Source: Xenorhabdus bovienii
GTDB lineage: Bacteria > Pseudomonadota > Gammaproteobacteria > Enterobacterales > Enterobacteriaceae
Reading direction: 5' to 3'
NCBI RefSeq assembly: GCF_024721015.1
Contig: NZ_JANAIF010000004.1
Coordinates: 1 to 44,518, forward strand
Length of the DNA stretch: 44,518 bases
Shown in pieces: positions 19,692-31,974 of this stretch (its first letter is position 1; each line of letters opens with the position of its first letter). The notes below the pieces were generated by a model that worked only from the letters and a program-made list of their open reading frames with translations, was not told where the DNA came from and did not search any database. Made by a program: the position numbers and the translations under genes.

Positions 19692-20720
19692 TTACTCGTT
19701 TTCACCTTCAAGCTGGCGTTCTACAGATTTAAGCCGTTTATTCATTTCATTGATATTCATGACTAAAGCAGCAGTTTTACGCCAAACTTTGTTCGGTTGT
19801 AATGGGATACCAGACGAGTATACACCAGGCTCTGTAATTGGACGCATCACCATGCCCATACCGGTCACGGTCACTTTATCACAGATTTCTATATGCCCAT
19901 TAATGACGCTGGCTCCACCAATCATACAATAACGACCAATTTTCAGGCTACCCGCCATAGTGGCACCACCAGCCACTGCTGTGTTGTCACCAATTATGAC
20001 GTTGTGAGCAATTTGGCACTGGTTGTCAATGATAACACCATTACCGATAACTGTGTTATCCAGCGCTCCGCGATCGATAGTCGTAGAAGCACCGATTTCA
20101 ACGCGGTCACCGATGATCACTGAGCCTAACTGTGGAATTTTAATCCAGTTGCCACGGTCATTGGCATAGCCAAAACCATCCGACCCGATCACGGTGCCTG
20201 ACTGAATAAGGCACTGTTCGCCAATTTCAACGTTATGGTATACTGATACATTGGCCCAAAGGCGGGTTCCTGCACCAATACGCGTATTTTTGCCAATAAA
20301 GCAACCCGCACCGACAATGACATTATCACCCAGAACAACGCCAGATTCGACAACGGCATTTGCACCAACCGCCACATTTTTCCCCAATTGCACTTCAGAA
20401 AATATCACGGCTGATGGGTGAATATCCTGTGCAGGTTGTGGCGTCGTATCCATGATTTGTGCCATACGTGCATAGGCAAGATAGGGATTATCAACAACCA
20501 GTGCGGCGACCTTACAATGAGTAAGATCAGATTCACGCAGCACAACAGCCGCAGCCTGACATTCTGCAAGTTTGTCAGTGTAACGGCTGTCAGATAAAAA
20601 TGTAATTTGTTCGCTATTTGCTGAATACATTGGCGCAATGCTGGTGATGACGATATCGCCATCACCATGTAATTGCGCATTCAACTGCTGAGCGAGATCA
20701 GCTAATCGAATTGAAACCAT
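19692..20720 (-). CDS. lpxD: UDP-3-O-(3-hydroxyacyl)glucosamine N-acyltransferase
   Basis: LpxD adds the second hydroxyacyl chain to the lipid A precursor, at the 2-amino group. The 342-residue protein has an N-terminal uridine-binding domain, a long left-handed beta-helix of hexapeptide repeats with the catalytic-type histidine in [11 protein letters not shown], and a helical C-terminus. It starts 4 bp after skp, in the usual bamA-skp-lpxD order. Confidence 0.97.
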   Translation of the reverse strand: MVSIRLADLAQQLNAQLHGDGDIVITSIAPMYSANSEQITFLSDSRYTDKLAECQAAAVVLRESDLTHCKVAALVVDNPYLAYARMAQIMDTTPQPAQDIHPSAVIFSEVQLGKNVAVGANAVVESGVVLGDNVIVGAGCFIGKNTRIGAGTRLWANVSVYHNVEIGEQCLIQSGTVIGSDGFGYANDRGNWIKIPQLGSVIIGDRVEIGASTTIDRGALDNTVIGNGVIIDNQCQIAHNVIIGDNTAVAGGATMAGSLKIGRYCMIGGASVINGHIEICDKVTVTGMGMVMRPITEPGVYSSGIPLQPNKVWRKTAALVMNINEMNKRLKSVERQLEGENE

Positions 20721-20724
20721 CTAC

Positions 20725-21222
20725 TTATTTAACCTGTTTCAGTACATCTGCGGTAATGTCTTTACCCGATACGGAATATAATACGGTATTAGCATCAAGA
20801 ACAACGTCGTAACCTTCTTTACCTGCAACCACTTTAACGGCATCGTGAATGCGGGTCAGGAGTTTGTTCTGCTCTTCCATCTGGCGGCGACGGCTATCGT
20901 TATCAAGAGACTGCGCCTTCTGGGCATAGTCGTTACGCTGTGCCATCACTTCTTTCTCTAATTTTGTGCGGTCGCTGGCTTTCATGGTTGAACCATCACG
21001 CTGCAGTTTCTGCACCTTGGCCTGCATATCAGCTTCCATACTCTGCAACTCGGATATACGGCCTTTAAATTCACTATCCAACTGTTTTACAGCAGCTTCA
21101 CGAGCCGGTAACTTTTGGATGATTTCACCAACGTTCACGACTCCGATTTTGTCTGCTGCCTGAACACCCGCAGAGAAAGCTAATGCGATACCAAGGCTTG
21201 CCGCACACAATACTTTTTTCAC
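20725..21222 (-). CDS. skp: Periplasmic chaperone Skp
   Basis: Skp is a trimeric, jellyfish-shaped chaperone that keeps unfolded outer-membrane proteins soluble on the way to the Bam complex. The 165 residues start with a Sec signal peptide cleaved probably after VQA (residue 22). The mature part begins ADKIGVVNVGEI and contains the long charged coiled-coil arms. It lies directly after bamA, its functional partner, across a 98-bp spacer holding an imperfect 11-bp hairpin (21271-21298) that may partly attenuate transcription. Confidence 0.96.
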   Translation of the reverse strand: MKKVLCAASLGIALAFSAGVQAADKIGVVNVGEIIQKLPAREAAVKQLDSEFKGRISELQSMEADMQAKVQKLQRDGSTMKASDRTKLEKEVMAQRNDYAQKAQSLDNDSRRRQMEEQNKLLTRIHDAVKVVAGKEGYDVVLDANTVLYSVSGKDITADVLKQVK

Positions 21223-21320
21223 TATAAACTCCTTTGACCCACGCTATTTTTTACATGTTGGAAAATTAACAATCACCTTATCTAATAATAAGGCGATTTT
21301 CCGCCAAAAACGATTAATTA

Positions 21321-23702
21321 CTACCAAGTGCCGCCGATGTTAAATTGGAACTGCTCCGCTCTATCACCTTCGTATTCCTTGATTGGCTTCCCATAAGAGA
21401 AGGTCAATGGCCCCAACGGTGACAACCATTGCAATGCAATACCGGCCGAAACACGGATATTATTTGGCTTGCTGTAGTCAGGCAGGCCAGGGTAAATTTT
21501 GTTCCAGTTGGTATCCCACACGGTTCCCGCATCAACAAAGAAGGAAGTCCGTACAGTATTGGCATATTTCGCATCCAGGAACGGGGTTGGCGTAATCAAC
21601 TCGAAGCTGGCAGTCGCTAACGCATTCCCCCCCACAGCATCACGGGATGGACTATTTTTTTCTGGTTCTTTGTCCTTACCTAAATAAATCGCTTTTGGAC
21701 CGATATTATTCGAACGGAAACCACGGACACTATTAGAACCACCAGCATAGAAGTTTTCGTAGAATGGCATTTCCTTGCCACCTAAACCGCCACCATAGCC
21801 CATGCGGGTGCGCCCCATCATTACCCATGAATTCTTATCATCAATCGGATAATAACCTGTAGCGCTCCAAGTGAGTTTATAGTACTGGTTGTCTGAGCCT
21901 GGCAGAGCCACTTTGGCATCCACTGAAGACTTGAAACCAGAAGTTGGGAAGAAACCACGGTCAAAGTTGCCATATATCCAACTGAATGTCAGTGGGAAAT
22001 CATTGGAATCGAACGATGCCTTGCCCTCAAAAGGCGGCTCTTTGCCCATTTTTTTCAAATAACGCCACATCGCTGCCTGTGGACGCATGTCAGACAGTGA
22101 GTTATGGGCATAGCCCAATCTCATGGCCAGCCTGTTATTTTCATTTAGCGGGAAGCCCAAAATACCTTCAGTACCGTAGGCTTTATTGGTATAACCAGAA
22201 AGTTCAGCATCATCTGCACGGAAGTCGTTATAGTACACACGACCGCCCAGACTTACGCCATTCACTGTGAAGTAAGGATCGGTAAAGGACAAATCCGCAG
22301 AGGTCGAATAGTCATTTTTGCTGGCACTGATCCCTACAGAGTTACCCGTTCCCAGCCAGTTTTCCTGCTGAAGGCCGATCTGGAAGCTCATGCCACTTTC
22401 AGTACCGAAACCAACACCAAAGTTCATGGAACCCGTATTGCGTTCTTTGACTTTATAAACCACATCAACCAAATCTGGGCTGCCGGCTACACGTTCTGTA
22501 TCCACATTAACCGTTTCAAAAAAGCCCAGTCTGTCCAGACGCTCTTTGCCCTGTTCAACACGATCGCTGCCTAGCCATGCCCCTTCCATTTGACGCATTT
22601 CGCGGCGAAGCACAGAGTCTGTGCTAACATCATTACCTTCGAACCGGATTTTACGCACATAGAAACGGTTACCTGCATCCACATTAACATGTAACTTAAC
22701 CGTTTTGTCTGTATCGTTGATTTCAGGCTGTGTAATAACTCGCGGGTAGGCATAGCCATAGCGACCAAGCAGGTTTTTAATTGCCTTTTCCATCGAGGTC
22801 ACTTCTGTACCGTTATACAGCGACCCAGGCTGAATGTTGGTCAGTTTTGTGGCTTCAGACTGATAACCTGCCAAGTTACCGTTCAAATCAATACTGGCGA
22901 TCTTGTACTGAGCGCCTTCATTGATATTCACGGTGATATAAATACCTTTTTTATCTGGCGTCAGATTAACTTGAGTCGAATCAATACTGAAACGGGCATA
23001 ACCTCGATCAAGGTAGAAACTGCGCAGGGTTTCAAGGTCACCCGCCAATTTCTGTTTCTGGTATTTCTGGTCAGACATAAAGTTCCACCAAGGAATATCA
23101 TCCCTGAGCTGGAAGCGGTTGAGCAACTCATTTGTAGAAAATGCTTTATTGCCGACAATATTAATCTGCTGGATCTGAGCTGAGATCCCTTCTGAAAATA
23201 TGAGTTTCAGATCAATACGGTTACGGGGCAGCGGCGTGACAACGGCTTTCACCGTAGCATTGTATTTACCAACACTGTAGTAAAAATCTTCCAGCCCTTT
23301 TTCCATATTAGACAACATGGTGCGGTCAAGAGCTTCACCAACACTAACACGAGAGGACTCAAGGTTTTTCTTGAGCATGTCATCTTTCACCGATTTGTTA
23401 CCGGAGAAAGTAATGCTGGCGATGGTTGGCCGTTCTTTAACCTGAACGACGAGTGTATTGCCATCACGCAAGACACGGACATCTTCAAAGTTTCCAGTCG
23501 CGAACAGTGTATGAATCGTGCGACTGATATCCTCATCGCTGATTGTATCACCTACGCGAACTGGCATATTCAGTAATGCTGCACCAGAAGTGACACGTTG
23601 AAGACCCTCAAACTGAATGTCCCGAACCACGAATCCGTCTGAACTGTATGCAGTGGCGCTGCCGAACAGCAGCGACGCTATGAGCAACTTTTTCATCGCC
23701 AT
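21321..23702 (-). CDS. bamA: Outer-membrane protein assembly factor BamA
   Basis: BamA is the Omp85 barrel that inserts beta-barrel proteins into the outer membrane. I start it at ATG 23700-23702 ([14 protein letters not shown]), giving 793 residues with a signal peptide, five POTRA domains and a 16-strand barrel. An upstream in-frame ATG would lie inside rseP and places 22 unrelated residues before the signal. The VRGF motif of loop 6 is present, as is the C-terminal beta signal ending GTW. The segment between VRGF and DAVGGNA is clearly shorter than in E. coli BamA (810 residues), and the mature protein appears to have no cysteine, so the loop-6 disulfide is missing. Confidence 0.96.
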   Translation of the reverse strand: MAMKKLLIASLLFGSATAYSSDGFVVRDIQFEGLQRVTSGAALLNMPVRVGDTISDEDISRTIHTLFATGNFEDVRVLRDGNTLVVQVKERPTIASITFSGNKSVKDDMLKKNLESSRVSVGEALDRTMLSNMEKGLEDFYYSVGKYNATVKAVVTPLPRNRIDLKLIFSEGISAQIQQINIVGNKAFSTNELLNRFQLRDDIPWWNFMSDQKYQKQKLAGDLETLRSFYLDRGYARFSIDSTQVNLTPDKKGIYITVNINEGAQYKIASIDLNGNLAGYQSEATKLTNIQPGSLYNGTEVTSMEKAIKNLLGRYGYAYPRVITQPEINDTDKTVKLHVNVDAGNRFYVRKIRFEGNDVSTDSVLRREMRQMEGAWLGSDRVEQGKERLDRLGFFETVNVDTERVAGSPDLVDVVYKVKERNTGSMNFGVGFGTESGMSFQIGLQQENWLGTGNSVGISASKNDYSTSADLSFTDPYFTVNGVSLGGRVYYNDFRADDAELSGYTNKAYGTEGILGFPLNENNRLAMRLGYAHNSLSDMRPQAAMWRYLKKMGKEPPFEGKASFDSNDFPLTFSWIYGNFDRGFFPTSGFKSSVDAKVALPGSDNQYYKLTWSATGYYPIDDKNSWVMMGRTRMGYGGGLGGKEMPFYENFYAGGSNSVRGFRSNNIGPKAIYLGKDKEPEKNSPSRDAVGGNALATASFELITPTPFLDAKYANTVRTSFFVDAGTVWDTNWNKIYPGLPDYSKPNNIRVSAGIALQWLSPLGPLTFSYGKPIKEYEGDRAEQFQFNIGGTW

Positions 23703-23736
23703 CGTTGTTATGCGTTTTCCTAACCGGTCTCCCACC

Positions 23737-25089
23737 TTAGAAGCGGGAGAAATCATTGAAAAGTGCAAGCCCCATTAATAACACCAGTAATATAGTACCA
23801 ATGCGATAACTGAAGTCTTGTACACGCTCGGAGACTGGCCCTCCCTTGATCTTCTCAATAGCAAGGAAAAGCAAGTGTCCACCATCTAGTACGGGTAATG
23901 GGAACAAATTAATGATCCCAAGGTTGACGCTAATCAGCGCCAAAAACATCAAATAATACACCAAGCCAGAATCAGCCGACACTCCAGCGCCTTTGGCAAT
24001 GGAAATAGGGCCACTCAGGTTATTGAGTTTCACATCCCCCACAATTAATTTACCGATCATATTGACAGTCAGCTTCATCAATTGCCAAGTTTTGTCTCCT
24101 GCCTGATAAATGGCAGAGAAAGCCCCATATTGTTGAATTACCTTATATTCATCCGCCAGTGGAATAACTTGAAGTTCGGCGCCAGCGAAGCCTTCTTCAC
24201 GCCCATTGGACAACTGCCTGGCCTCTGGTGTCAAAGACAGGGGGATTATGCTATCTGCCCTCGCAACGTCCAATTTTAGAGGAACATTCGGATTCTTCCT
24301 GATAAAAGATACAAAAGTGTGCCAGACATCCACATTCTGGCCATTGACTTTAACGATCCTGTCTCCACGTTGTAAACCTGCTTTTTCAGCAGGAGAGCCC
24401 GGGTAAACGTTCTCTACCTGAGAGCTGATTCGTGGTACGACAGGCATAATACCCAAAGACAGCAAGACATCCTGCTTGGATGGATCGAATGCCCAGTCAC
24501 GTAAATCTAATGTTTTTTGCGTGCTGGCAGAAGCACCCACTGGCATCACATCCATTGACACAAAAGATTCACCCACTTTACTCACTAAGGCCAGACGTAC
24601 CGAATTCCAATCAAAGGTTTCGATACCATCAACCATTTTTAGTTCCATTCCGGGCAAAATATTTGCCTGGGCGGCAATAGAATCTGGCTTAACATCCAAA
24701 ACCACCGGGCGCACAGAAGGCACGCCAATCACAAAAACCAGCCAATAAGCAATGACTGCCAGAATAAAGTTAGCGATTGGCCCAGCACTGACGACTGCCG
24801 CGCGCTGGCCGATGGTTTTATTGTTGAATGCCATATGACGACGTTCGGGAGAGACAGACTCAACCCGCTCATCAAGCATTTTGACATATCCCCCCAGAGG
24901 GATAAGAGCGATAACGTATTCGGTTCCCTGCTTATCTGTGCGACGCCAGAGCGCTTTACCAAACCCGATGGAAAAGCGTTCAACGTAGATGCCACACCGT
25001 CTGGCAACCCAAAAATGACCAAACTCATGCACTGTGATAAGAATACCCAATGCAACAATAAATGCAGCCAGATTCCAGAGAATATCCAT
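23737..25089 (-). CDS. rseP: Site-2 protease RseP
   Basis: RseP cuts the anti-sigma factor RseA within the inner membrane after DegS, releasing sigma-E, and clears remnant signal peptides. The 450-residue protein has the zinc site HEFGH (21-25) in its first membrane helix and a second ligand motif in [10 protein letters not shown] near the C-terminus. Two tandem PDZ domains lie in the periplasmic middle (the second with [15 protein letters not shown]). It sits between cdsA and bamA as in E. coli, so the regulator of sigma-E shares an operon with a major sigma-E target. Confidence 0.97.
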   Translation of the reverse strand: MDILWNLAAFIVALGILITVHEFGHFWVARRCGIYVERFSIGFGKALWRRTDKQGTEYVIALIPLGGYVKMLDERVESVSPERRHMAFNNKTIGQRAAVVSAGPIANFILAVIAYWLVFVIGVPSVRPVVLDVKPDSIAAQANILPGMELKMVDGIETFDWNSVRLALVSKVGESFVSMDVMPVGASASTQKTLDLRDWAFDPSKQDVLLSLGIMPVVPRISSQVENVYPGSPAEKAGLQRGDRIVKVNGQNVDVWHTFVSFIRKNPNVPLKLDVARADSIIPLSLTPEARQLSNGREEGFAGAELQVIPLADEYKVIQQYGAFSAIYQAGDKTWQLMKLTVNMIGKLIVGDVKLNNLSGPISIAKGAGVSADSGLVYYLMFLALISVNLGIINLFPLPVLDGGHLLFLAIEKIKGGPVSERVQDFSYRIGTILLVLLMGLALFNDFSRF

Positions 25090-25098
25090 TACGTACCC

Positions 25099-25962
25099 TC
25101 AGAGACCAAATCCAGAAGAAATTAACAGTACCAATCCCGCGAACACAGGAATTGCTGCTGTCAGGCTATCTACCCTGTCCATAACCCCACCATGCCCGGG
25201 GATCAGCAGGCTGCTGTCTTTGATGCCTGATTCTCTTTTGAACATACTCTCGGTCAAGTCACCGAAGACAGAGGCAATCACAACCACAGCCGAAATCAAT
25301 AATAAGTTTTCAGGTATTACCGGTACTGGCGCAAATTTACCGAACAACCACGAAATAAGCGTAGCAGTCAGTACTCCTCCGACCAAACCTTCAAGTGTTT
25401 TGCCCGGAGATACTCTCGGTGCCATTTTGTGTTTACCCAGTGTCCGGCCAAAAATATAGGCACCGGAATCGGCTCCCCATACCAGCAGCATCGCATACAA
25501 TAGCCACCATGCACCATGATAGGGGTTGTTTTCATATCCCTGAGTTCGAAGCACCATCATTCCGCAATAAAATGGCACGATAGTCAGAACGCCAAACAAC
25601 AGGCGCAGTGCAGTTGATGACTTCCAGATTGAGGCAGAAGCAGGATAAGTGATGACCAACAGGATAGCCGCAGCCCACCAAATCATGCCAGCCCACAATA
25701 GATATACAATCAGTGGCTTTTCAATAAGATGGGAAAGATCTGACAAAGAATACTGTAAGGCCAGTAGCCCTACGGCAAATAACACGGCCAGCGTAATACG
25801 TTTAGCTTGTGTGAAGAGCCCAGCAAATTGCCCCCATTCCCATGCGGCAAGTACTGATACTGTAATAACAACCAATCCAAACCCGGATGGAGGAAGTAAA
25901 AACAGTGCTGCAATAACAATTGGAATTAATATCAACGTAGTTAAAAGACGGTACTTCAGCAA
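25099..25962 (-). CDS. cdsA: Phosphatidate cytidylyltransferase
   Basis: CdsA makes CDP-diacylglycerol from phosphatidic acid and CTP, the branch point for all membrane phospholipids. The 287-residue integral membrane protein has about eight hydrophobic segments. Its C-terminal family signature, KRESGIKDSS....GHGGVMDRVDS, contains the metal-binding aspartates. It lies 9 bp downstream of uppS and 9 bp upstream of rseP in one leftward transcript. Confidence 0.96.
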   Translation of the reverse strand: MLKYRLLTTLILIPIVIAALFLLPPSGFGLVVITVSVLAAWEWGQFAGLFTQAKRITLAVLFAVGLLALQYSLSDLSHLIEKPLIVYLLWAGMIWWAAAILLVITYPASASIWKSSTALRLLFGVLTIVPFYCGMMVLRTQGYENNPYHGAWWLLYAMLLVWGADSGAYIFGRTLGKHKMAPRVSPGKTLEGLVGGVLTATLISWLFGKFAPVPVIPENLLLISAVVVIASVFGDLTESMFKRESGIKDSSLLIPGHGGVMDRVDSLTAAIPVFAGLVLLISSGFGL

Positions 25963-25971
25963 GTTTTCCTC

Positions 25972-26727
25972 CTATGATCCCACTTCGGCATCGTCTGGTA
26001 TTGTTCCGCCGAATCGGCGTTCTCGTTTAACAAAGGCATTAATGGCACCTTCAAAAACAGTTTCATCGAAATCAGGCCAAAGTATATCGGTAAAATACAA
26101 TTCTGCATAAGCTATCTGCCATAACAGAAAATTACTGATACGGTGTTCGCCGCCCGTCCTGATCACCAGATCAACTTCAGGTTGCTCACTCAAATTGATG
26201 AAGCTGCCCACTGTGGCTTCAGTAATTTCCTCGGGCTCCAGCTCATTCGCCCTGATTTTTTCAGCGATTTGCTTAACGCCCTGAGCCAAATCCCAACGCC
26301 CGCCATAATTGGCGGCAATATTAAGCTGCAATCCGGTATTGCCCGCCGTCAATTCAACTGAACGGCGAATACGTTCCTGCAACCGTGAGCTAAACCGACT
26401 GATATCACCAATAACAGACAATTTCACATTGTGCTTATGCAAGCTCTTCACTTCATTATCAAGAGCAAAAACAAACAACTCCATTAATGAACTGACTTCC
26501 TGCTGTGGGCGATTCCAGTTCTCACTGCTGAAAGCATATAACGTCAGTGATTCAATATTGTGTTTAACCGAAAAACTCACGGCAACCCGCACAGCTTTAA
26601 CACCGGCGCGATGGCCAAAAACCCTTAACTTCCCACGTTGTTTTGCCCAGCGGCCATTGCCATCCATAATAATGGCAACATGTCTGGGTAACGTTAGCAA
26701 TGAGTTACAGTCACTGGAAGATATCAC
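25972..26727 (-). CDS. uppS: Undecaprenyl diphosphate synthase (UppS/IspU)
   Basis: UppS is a cis-prenyltransferase that extends farnesyl diphosphate to C55 undecaprenyl diphosphate, the lipid carrier for peptidoglycan and O-antigen. The 251 residues show the diphosphate-binding loop IMDGNGRWAKQRG with catalytic D22, the block FSSENWNRP, and the C-terminal DLVIRTGGEHRISNFLLWQ. It begins a sub-operon (uppS-cdsA-rseP) after a terminator that separates it from dxr. Confidence 0.96.
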   Translation of the reverse strand: MISSSDCNSLLTLPRHVAIIMDGNGRWAKQRGKLRVFGHRAGVKAVRVAVSFSVKHNIESLTLYAFSSENWNRPQQEVSSLMELFVFALDNEVKSLHKHNVKLSVIGDISRFSSRLQERIRRSVELTAGNTGLQLNIAANYGGRWDLAQGVKQIAEKIRANELEPEEITEATVGSFINLSEQPEVDLVIRTGGEHRISNFLLWQIAYAELYFTDILWPDFDETVFEGAINAFVKRERRFGGTIPDDAEVGS

Positions 26728-26787
26728 TCAAAATGATCCTTAAATAACTAAGCTGGTTCTTCTATGGGTTCAAATACTTTCAAACAT

Positions 26788-26817
26788 GAAAAAGCCGTGT
26801 CAACAATTACCACGGCT
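26788..26817 (-). terminator. Rho-independent terminator after dxr
   Basis: AGCCGTG (26793-26799) pairs with CACGGCT (26811-26817). On the minus strand TTTTTC follows. It lies in the 248-bp gap between dxr and uppS, so uppS likely has its own promoter between 26820 and 26728 or relies on readthrough. Confidence 0.75.
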
Positions 26818-26975
26818 ATTTCTGGGGCATGGCCCGAATGAAAGCCTCTATCTTTGGCACACACTCGGAAAACGTGTGACAAATATTGAACCGGCTATTA
26901 TAACAACTATTATTTACCCGCGAACTATACCATTTGCCAAAACGCAAACAAATATATACTTATTAGCAAGATTCG

Positions 26976-28172
26976 CTATTTGGAAAAGGTCTTAATCGTT
27001 TCTTTTACTAATTTTCTAGCGACTTTATCGATTTCTAAGACCTCTTCGATACTTTGAGGTTCAGACAAATTTAATTTTTCGACGACCAGCCGATTAATCA
27101 TCACGATATCGGTGAAACGGATCCCATCTTTCAAGAAAGCACTGACCGTCTCTTCATTGGCGGCATTCAACGCGGTTGTTGCCGCCTGACCTTCATGGCA
27201 GGCATCGATGGCCAGTTTCAGACAAGGGTAACGCCGATAATCCAACGCTTCAAAAGTGAGTGTGCTCAGTTCAGTAAAATCCAGAGGTTTTGCACCAGAA
27301 GCAATGCGATTAGGATAAGCCATTGCATAGGCTATTGGGGTACACATATCCTGCGTTCCTAACTGAGCAATGATGCTGCCATCCTGATAACGAACCATCG
27401 AATGGATCACTGATTGAGGATGGAGCAGCACTTCAATTTCATCAGCAGAAGCATTGAACAGGTAACGGGCTTCGATATATTCCAGCCCTTTGTTCATCAT
27501 GGTTGCGGAATCAACAGAAATTTTGCGTCCCATAGACCAGACGGGGTGAGCACAGGCTTCATCAGGTGTGACATCAAGCAATTTCTCCAGGGGGGTTCTG
27601 CGGAACGGCCCACCTGATCCCGTCAGGATAATACTGGAGATACCATGTTGTTTTAAACTTGCATTTCCAAGATTGTGCTGAACAGATTCAGGCAAGCTCT
27701 GGAAGATGGCATTATGTTCACTATCGATGGGCAACAGTTGCGCTTGATATTGATTCACCGCCTCCATGAACAAACGCCCACTGGTAATGAGTGATTCTTT
27801 GTTGGCCAACAAGACTTGCTTACCTTTGCGGATAGCCGCCAGCGTCGGCAATAACCCGGCAACACCGACAATCGCGGACATGACTTGATCAACATTGTCC
27901 AACGCAGCTAAATCACAAATGGCTTCCCTACCGGACAACACTTCTGTCTGGCTTCCCTGCTCTTGCAATAACTGCCGTAATACCGTTGCTGAGTGCGCAT
28001 CCGCCATTGCCGCATATTGAGGGCGAAACTCCAGACACTGCTGTGCCATGATTTCAATATTTTTCCCAGCGACGAGTGCCACAACTTGGAATTTATCCAG
28101 GTTATTTCTGACAACAGAGAGGGTACTTTTCCCAATCGAACCCGTTGAGCCAAGGATAGTTAAGCGTTTCAT
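26976..28172 (-). CDS. dxr: 1-deoxy-D-xylulose 5-phosphate reductoisomerase
   Basis: Dxr (IspC) makes 2-C-methylerythritol 4-phosphate with NADPH, the first committed step of the MEP isoprenoid pathway and the target of fosmidomycin. The 398-residue protein has the NADPH-binding GSTGSIG (8-14), the metal and substrate site region [13 protein letters not shown], and the conserved [12 protein letters not shown] loop. It feeds the substrate pool used by UppS next door. It lies between frr and uppS with terminators on each side. Confidence 0.97.
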   Translation of the reverse strand: MKRLTILGSTGSIGKSTLSVVRNNLDKFQVVALVAGKNIEIMAQQCLEFRPQYAAMADAHSATVLRQLLQEQGSQTEVLSGREAICDLAALDNVDQVMSAIVGVAGLLPTLAAIRKGKQVLLANKESLITSGRLFMEAVNQYQAQLLPIDSEHNAIFQSLPESVQHNLGNASLKQHGISSIILTGSGGPFRRTPLEKLLDVTPDEACAHPVWSMGRKISVDSATMMNKGLEYIEARYLFNASADEIEVLLHPQSVIHSMVRYQDGSIIAQLGTQDMCTPIAYAMAYPNRIASGAKPLDFTELSTLTFEALDYRRYPCLKLAIDACHEGQAATTALNAANEETVSAFLKDGIRFTDIVMINRLVVEKLNLSEPQSIEEVLEIDKVARKLVKETIKTFSK

Positions 28173-28265
28173 TTTAATACTCTGAGTATTCTACTGACAT
28201 AAAATGTCAATAGTTTGAGCCGTCCCGATCGGTATGTCCATCGCTTGAGAAAGAAATGTGATGCA

Positions 28266-28296
28266 AAGAATAACGCCGCAAGGACTGCGGCGTTAT
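28266..28296 (-). terminator. Rho-independent terminator after frr
   Basis: ATAACGCCGCA (28270-28280) pairs perfectly with TGCGGCGTTAT (28286-28296) around a 5-nt loop. On the minus strand TCTTTG follows. It sits about 17 bp downstream of the frr stop. Confidence 0.8.
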
Positions 28297-28312
28297 ATTC
28301 GTGAAATGGCAA

Positions 28313-28870
28313 TTAGAAATCCATCAATTCAGTTTCTTTACTTGCCAATGCTTCATCAATTTTCTTGATGAAATTGTCAGTCAGTTTCTGAATTTCGTCT
28401 TGTGAACGGCGTTCTTCATCTTCACTGATTTCTTTGTCTTTCAGCAGTGCCTTAACCTTATCATTGGCGTCACGACGGATATTACGCACGGACACACGGC
28501 CTTGTTCTGCATCGCCACGCACAACTTTGATCAGATCTTTACGACGCTCTTCTGTCAGTGCTGGCAGTGGAACACGGATAATGGTTCCAGCAGAAGATGG
28601 GTTCAGACCCAGATCGGAAGCCATAATCGCTTTTTCGATAGCAGGCGTCATGGAACGATCAAAAACCGTTATCGCTAAAGTACGTGCGTCTTCAACAACG
28701 ACGCTGGCAATCTGACGTAATGGGGTCGCAGAGCCGTAATACTCGACGTTGATACCATCCAGCAGGCTGGGAGAGGCACGGCCTGTACGAATCTTACTGA
28801 TTTGGCTTTTCAGTGCTTCGACGCTTTTTTCCATGCGGTCTTGTGCGTCTTTCTTGATTTCATTAATCAC
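28313..28870 (-). CDS. frr: Ribosome recycling factor
   Basis: Frr works with EF-G to split the ribosome after termination. I start it at GTG 28868-28870, which gives 185 residues, exactly the family length, and the expected N-terminus [19 protein letters not shown]. An upstream ATG at 28930 would add 20 unrelated residues. The body keeps [14 protein letters not shown] and the C-terminal long-helix domain with [25 protein letters not shown] lies upstream of the GTG. It follows pyrH, as in E. coli. Confidence 0.95.
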   Translation of the reverse strand: MINEIKKDAQDRMEKSVEALKSQISKIRTGRASPSLLDGINVEYYGSATPLRQIASVVVEDARTLAITVFDRSMTPAIEKAIMASDLGLNPSSAGTIIRVPLPALTEERRKDLIKVVRGDAEQGRVSVRNIRRDANDKVKALLKDKEISEDEERRSQDEIQKLTDNFIKKIDEALASKETELMDF

Positions 28871-29002
28871 GTTACAAACCCTTGGGAACTGGTTATTTTG
28901 TAGCCCACGAATATCAAAATAAGATATCATGGCCCTGTATCATTAAGTTTGGAGCATCAGTACGCTGATCATACCGTCAAATTTCATCGGTGTCTCTGAG
29001 CA

Positions 29003-29731
29003 TTATCCGTGAGAAATCAACGTACCTTCACTTTCCCCCATCACAACACGACGAAGTGCGCCTGGCTTGTTCATATTGAAGACACGAATTGGGATACTAT
29101 GGTCACGAGCCAGAGTAAAGGCGGCTAGATCCATGACTTTCAGTTCACGCTCCAATACTTCCTGATAAGTGAGCTTACTGTAAAGAACAGCTTCAGTATC
29201 TTTAGCAGGGTCACTAGAATAGACCCCATCAACTTTGGTTGCTTTTAACACAACATCCGCTTCAATTTCAATGCCGCGCAAGCATGCTGCGGAATCTGTC
29301 GTAAAGAATGGGTTGCCAGTACCTGCAGAGAAAATAACAACACGACCGTGACGCAGTAAGCTGATAGCCTCAGCCCAGCTATAATTGTCACACACTCCAT
29401 TCAGTGGAATGGCAGACATCAAACGAGCGTTCACATAGGCGCGGTGTAAGGCATCGCGCATCGCCAGACCGTTCATTACGGTTGCCAACATGCCCATGTG
29501 ATCGCCGACTACACGGTTCATTCCTGCTTCGGCCAGACCGGCTCCACGAAACAGGTTACCTCCGCCAATAACGACACCGACCTGAATACCCAGCTCAACC
29601 AGTTCTTTGACTTCCTGAGCCATGCGGTCTAAGACGCTGGCATCGATACCAAAACCTTCTGCGCCTTGCAGGGCTTCTCCACTGAGCTTAAGCAGGATTC
29701 TCTGATATACGGGTTTTGCATTGGTTGCCAT
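29003..29731 (-). CDS. pyrH: Uridylate kinase
   Basis: PyrH phosphorylates UMP to UDP and is activated by GTP and inhibited by UTP. The 242-residue hexameric amino-acid-kinase-fold protein has the ATP/UMP-binding motif KLSGEALQG, the glycine-rich [11 protein letters not shown], and the loop [19 protein letters not shown] [16 protein letters not shown]. It sits between tsf and frr, separated from tsf by a strong terminator. Confidence 0.97.
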   Translation of the reverse strand: MATNAKPVYQRILLKLSGEALQGAEGFGIDASVLDRMAQEVKELVELGIQVGVVIGGGNLFRGAGLAEAGMNRVVGDHMGMLATVMNGLAMRDALHRAYVNARLMSAIPLNGVCDNYSWAEAISLLRHGRVVIFSAGTGNPFFTTDSAACLRGIEIEADVVLKATKVDGVYSSDPAKDTEAVLYSKLTYQEVLERELKVMDLAAFTLARDHSIPIRVFNMNKPGALRRVVMGESEGTLISHG

Positions 29732-29821
29732 GGTGTTCAGTCCTAAGCAGATAAGGATATTGGGGATTTATTACAATTACACATCCATGCTATGCAGCCC
29801 AGATGTAAAAATTCATCATGA

Positions 29822-29854
29822 AATAAAACAGAACCGCCGATTGGCGGTTCTGTT
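29822..29854 (-). terminator. Rho-independent terminator after tsf
   Basis: AACAGAACCGCC (29827-29838) pairs perfectly with GGCGGTTCTGTT (29843-29854) around a 4-nt loop. On the minus strand TTATTTC follows. It ends the rpsB-tsf transcript. Confidence 0.85.
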
Positions 29855-29861
29855 CAAAACA

Positions 29862-30719
29862 TTAAGACTGCTTGCTCATTGCAGCAACTTCTGCTGCGAA
29901 ATCAGCTTCAACTTTCTCAATGCCTTCACCGACTTCAAAACGGATGAAGTTGATAACTTTAGCATTATTTTCTTTCATCAGGTCACCAACCGTTTTGCTT
30001 GGATCCATCACGAAGTTTTGACCCGTCAGAGAGATTTCGCCAGTGAATTTGTTCATGCGGCCAGAAACCATTTTCTCTGCGATTTCGCGTGGTTTGCCTG
30101 ATTGCATTGCGATATCCATCTGGATCTGGTGTTCACGCGCAACAACATCAGCAGGAACGTCAGTTGGGTTCACGTATTCTGGCTTACTTGCAGCAACGTG
30201 CATTGCAACGTGCTTGATCAGTTCTTCGCTTGCGCCTTCAGCAGCAACCAGAACACCGATGCGAGCACCGTGCAGGTAAGAACCTACTGCGTCACCTTCC
30301 AGGATAGTTACGCGACGGATGTTGATGTTTTCACCGATTTTCGCTACCAGGTTAGCACGCTGTTCTTCGAACTGAGCTTTCAGTGCATCAATGTCAGCAT
30401 TTTTGTCAGCCATAACGGCAGCAATCACTTCTTTACCGAACGCCAGGAAGCCAGAGTCTTTAGCAACGAAGTCAGTTTCACAGTTCAGTTCAACAATACC
30501 CGCATATTTAGCGTCAGCTGCAACTTCAACCAGGATAACACCTTCAGCCGCAACACGGCCTGCTTTCTTAGCAGCTTTTGCCTGACCTGATTTACGCATG
30601 TTATCGATAGCCAGCTCGATATCACCATTTGCTTCAACCAGTGCTTTTTTACATTCCATCATGCCTGCGCCAGTACGCTCACGCAGTTCTTTTACCAGAG
30701 CAGCGGTAATGTCAGCCAT
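29862..30719 (-). CDS. tsf: Elongation factor Ts
   Basis: EF-Ts is the nucleotide exchange factor that regenerates EF-Tu-GTP. The 285-residue protein has the N-terminal UBA-like domain with [19 protein letters not shown], the TDFVAKD motif that contacts EF-Tu, a coiled-coil insert and the C-terminal subdomain. It follows rpsB, as in nearly all bacteria. A hairpin in the 147-bp spacer may reduce readthrough from rpsB. Confidence 0.98.
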   Translation of the reverse strand: MADITAALVKELRERTGAGMMECKKALVEANGDIELAIDNMRKSGQAKAAKKAGRVAAEGVILVEVAADAKYAGIVELNCETDFVAKDSGFLAFGKEVIAAVMADKNADIDALKAQFEEQRANLVAKIGENINIRRVTILEGDAVGSYLHGARIGVLVAAEGASEELIKHVAMHVAASKPEYVNPTDVPADVVAREHQIQMDIAMQSGKPREIAEKMVSGRMNKFTGEISLTGQNFVMDPSKTVGDLMKENNAKVINFIRFEVGEGIEKVEADFAAEVAAMSKQS

Positions 30720-30785
30720 TTGTTTTATTCCTCGATGTGTCTCGCGGGAAGATAATATTCCGCGTGGATAGTTCTATATCAGATA

Positions 30786-30812
30786 TGTAAAGGGGGCCGT
30801 GACAGGCCCCCT
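30786..30812 (-). terminator. Hairpin between rpsB and tsf (attenuator or partial terminator)
   Basis: AGGGGGCC (30791-30798) pairs with GGCCCCCT (30805-30812) around a 6-nt loop, followed on the minus strand by TTTACA. The U tract is short, so partial termination is likely, matching the higher need for S2 than EF-Ts transcripts or their processing. Confidence 0.65.
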
Positions 30813-30866
30813 AACCAATATATTTCAATACCTGGTCAATAAGGGCTCAAGAATGAGCATGCCTTA

Positions 30867-31749
<883 letters not shown>

Positions 31750-31875
31750 GCATCGCTGAAAAACCGAATCTGGCAGAAACAATTATGCAGAATGCCGGCG
31801 CGCTTTATACCACAAATAGCCTCCAAACTCCAACATTTGTTACCGCTTTCTGGTAGGCAGATCTGTCAACGGTTA

Positions 31876-31904
31876 TTGGCAGATATTCTGTGGACTGATA
31901 CCAT
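31876..31904 (+). promoter_or_regulatory. Possible map promoter
   Basis: A -35 TTGGCA (31876-31881) and a -10 TACCAT (31899-31904) are separated by 17 bp, about 70 bp before the map start. The sequence is near consensus in spacing and moderate in strength. Confidence 0.45.
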
Positions 31905-31974
31905 AACTACCAGCATTTTTCCTTAGTTAACATCAAACAGTCGGGTAAATTTCCGACTTGAATGGACCGATTTC

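Noticed and set aside
23703..23768. Longer bamA start (extra 22 codons)
   Set aside because: The added residues precede a complete signal peptide and lie within rseP. The MAMKKLL start matches the family.
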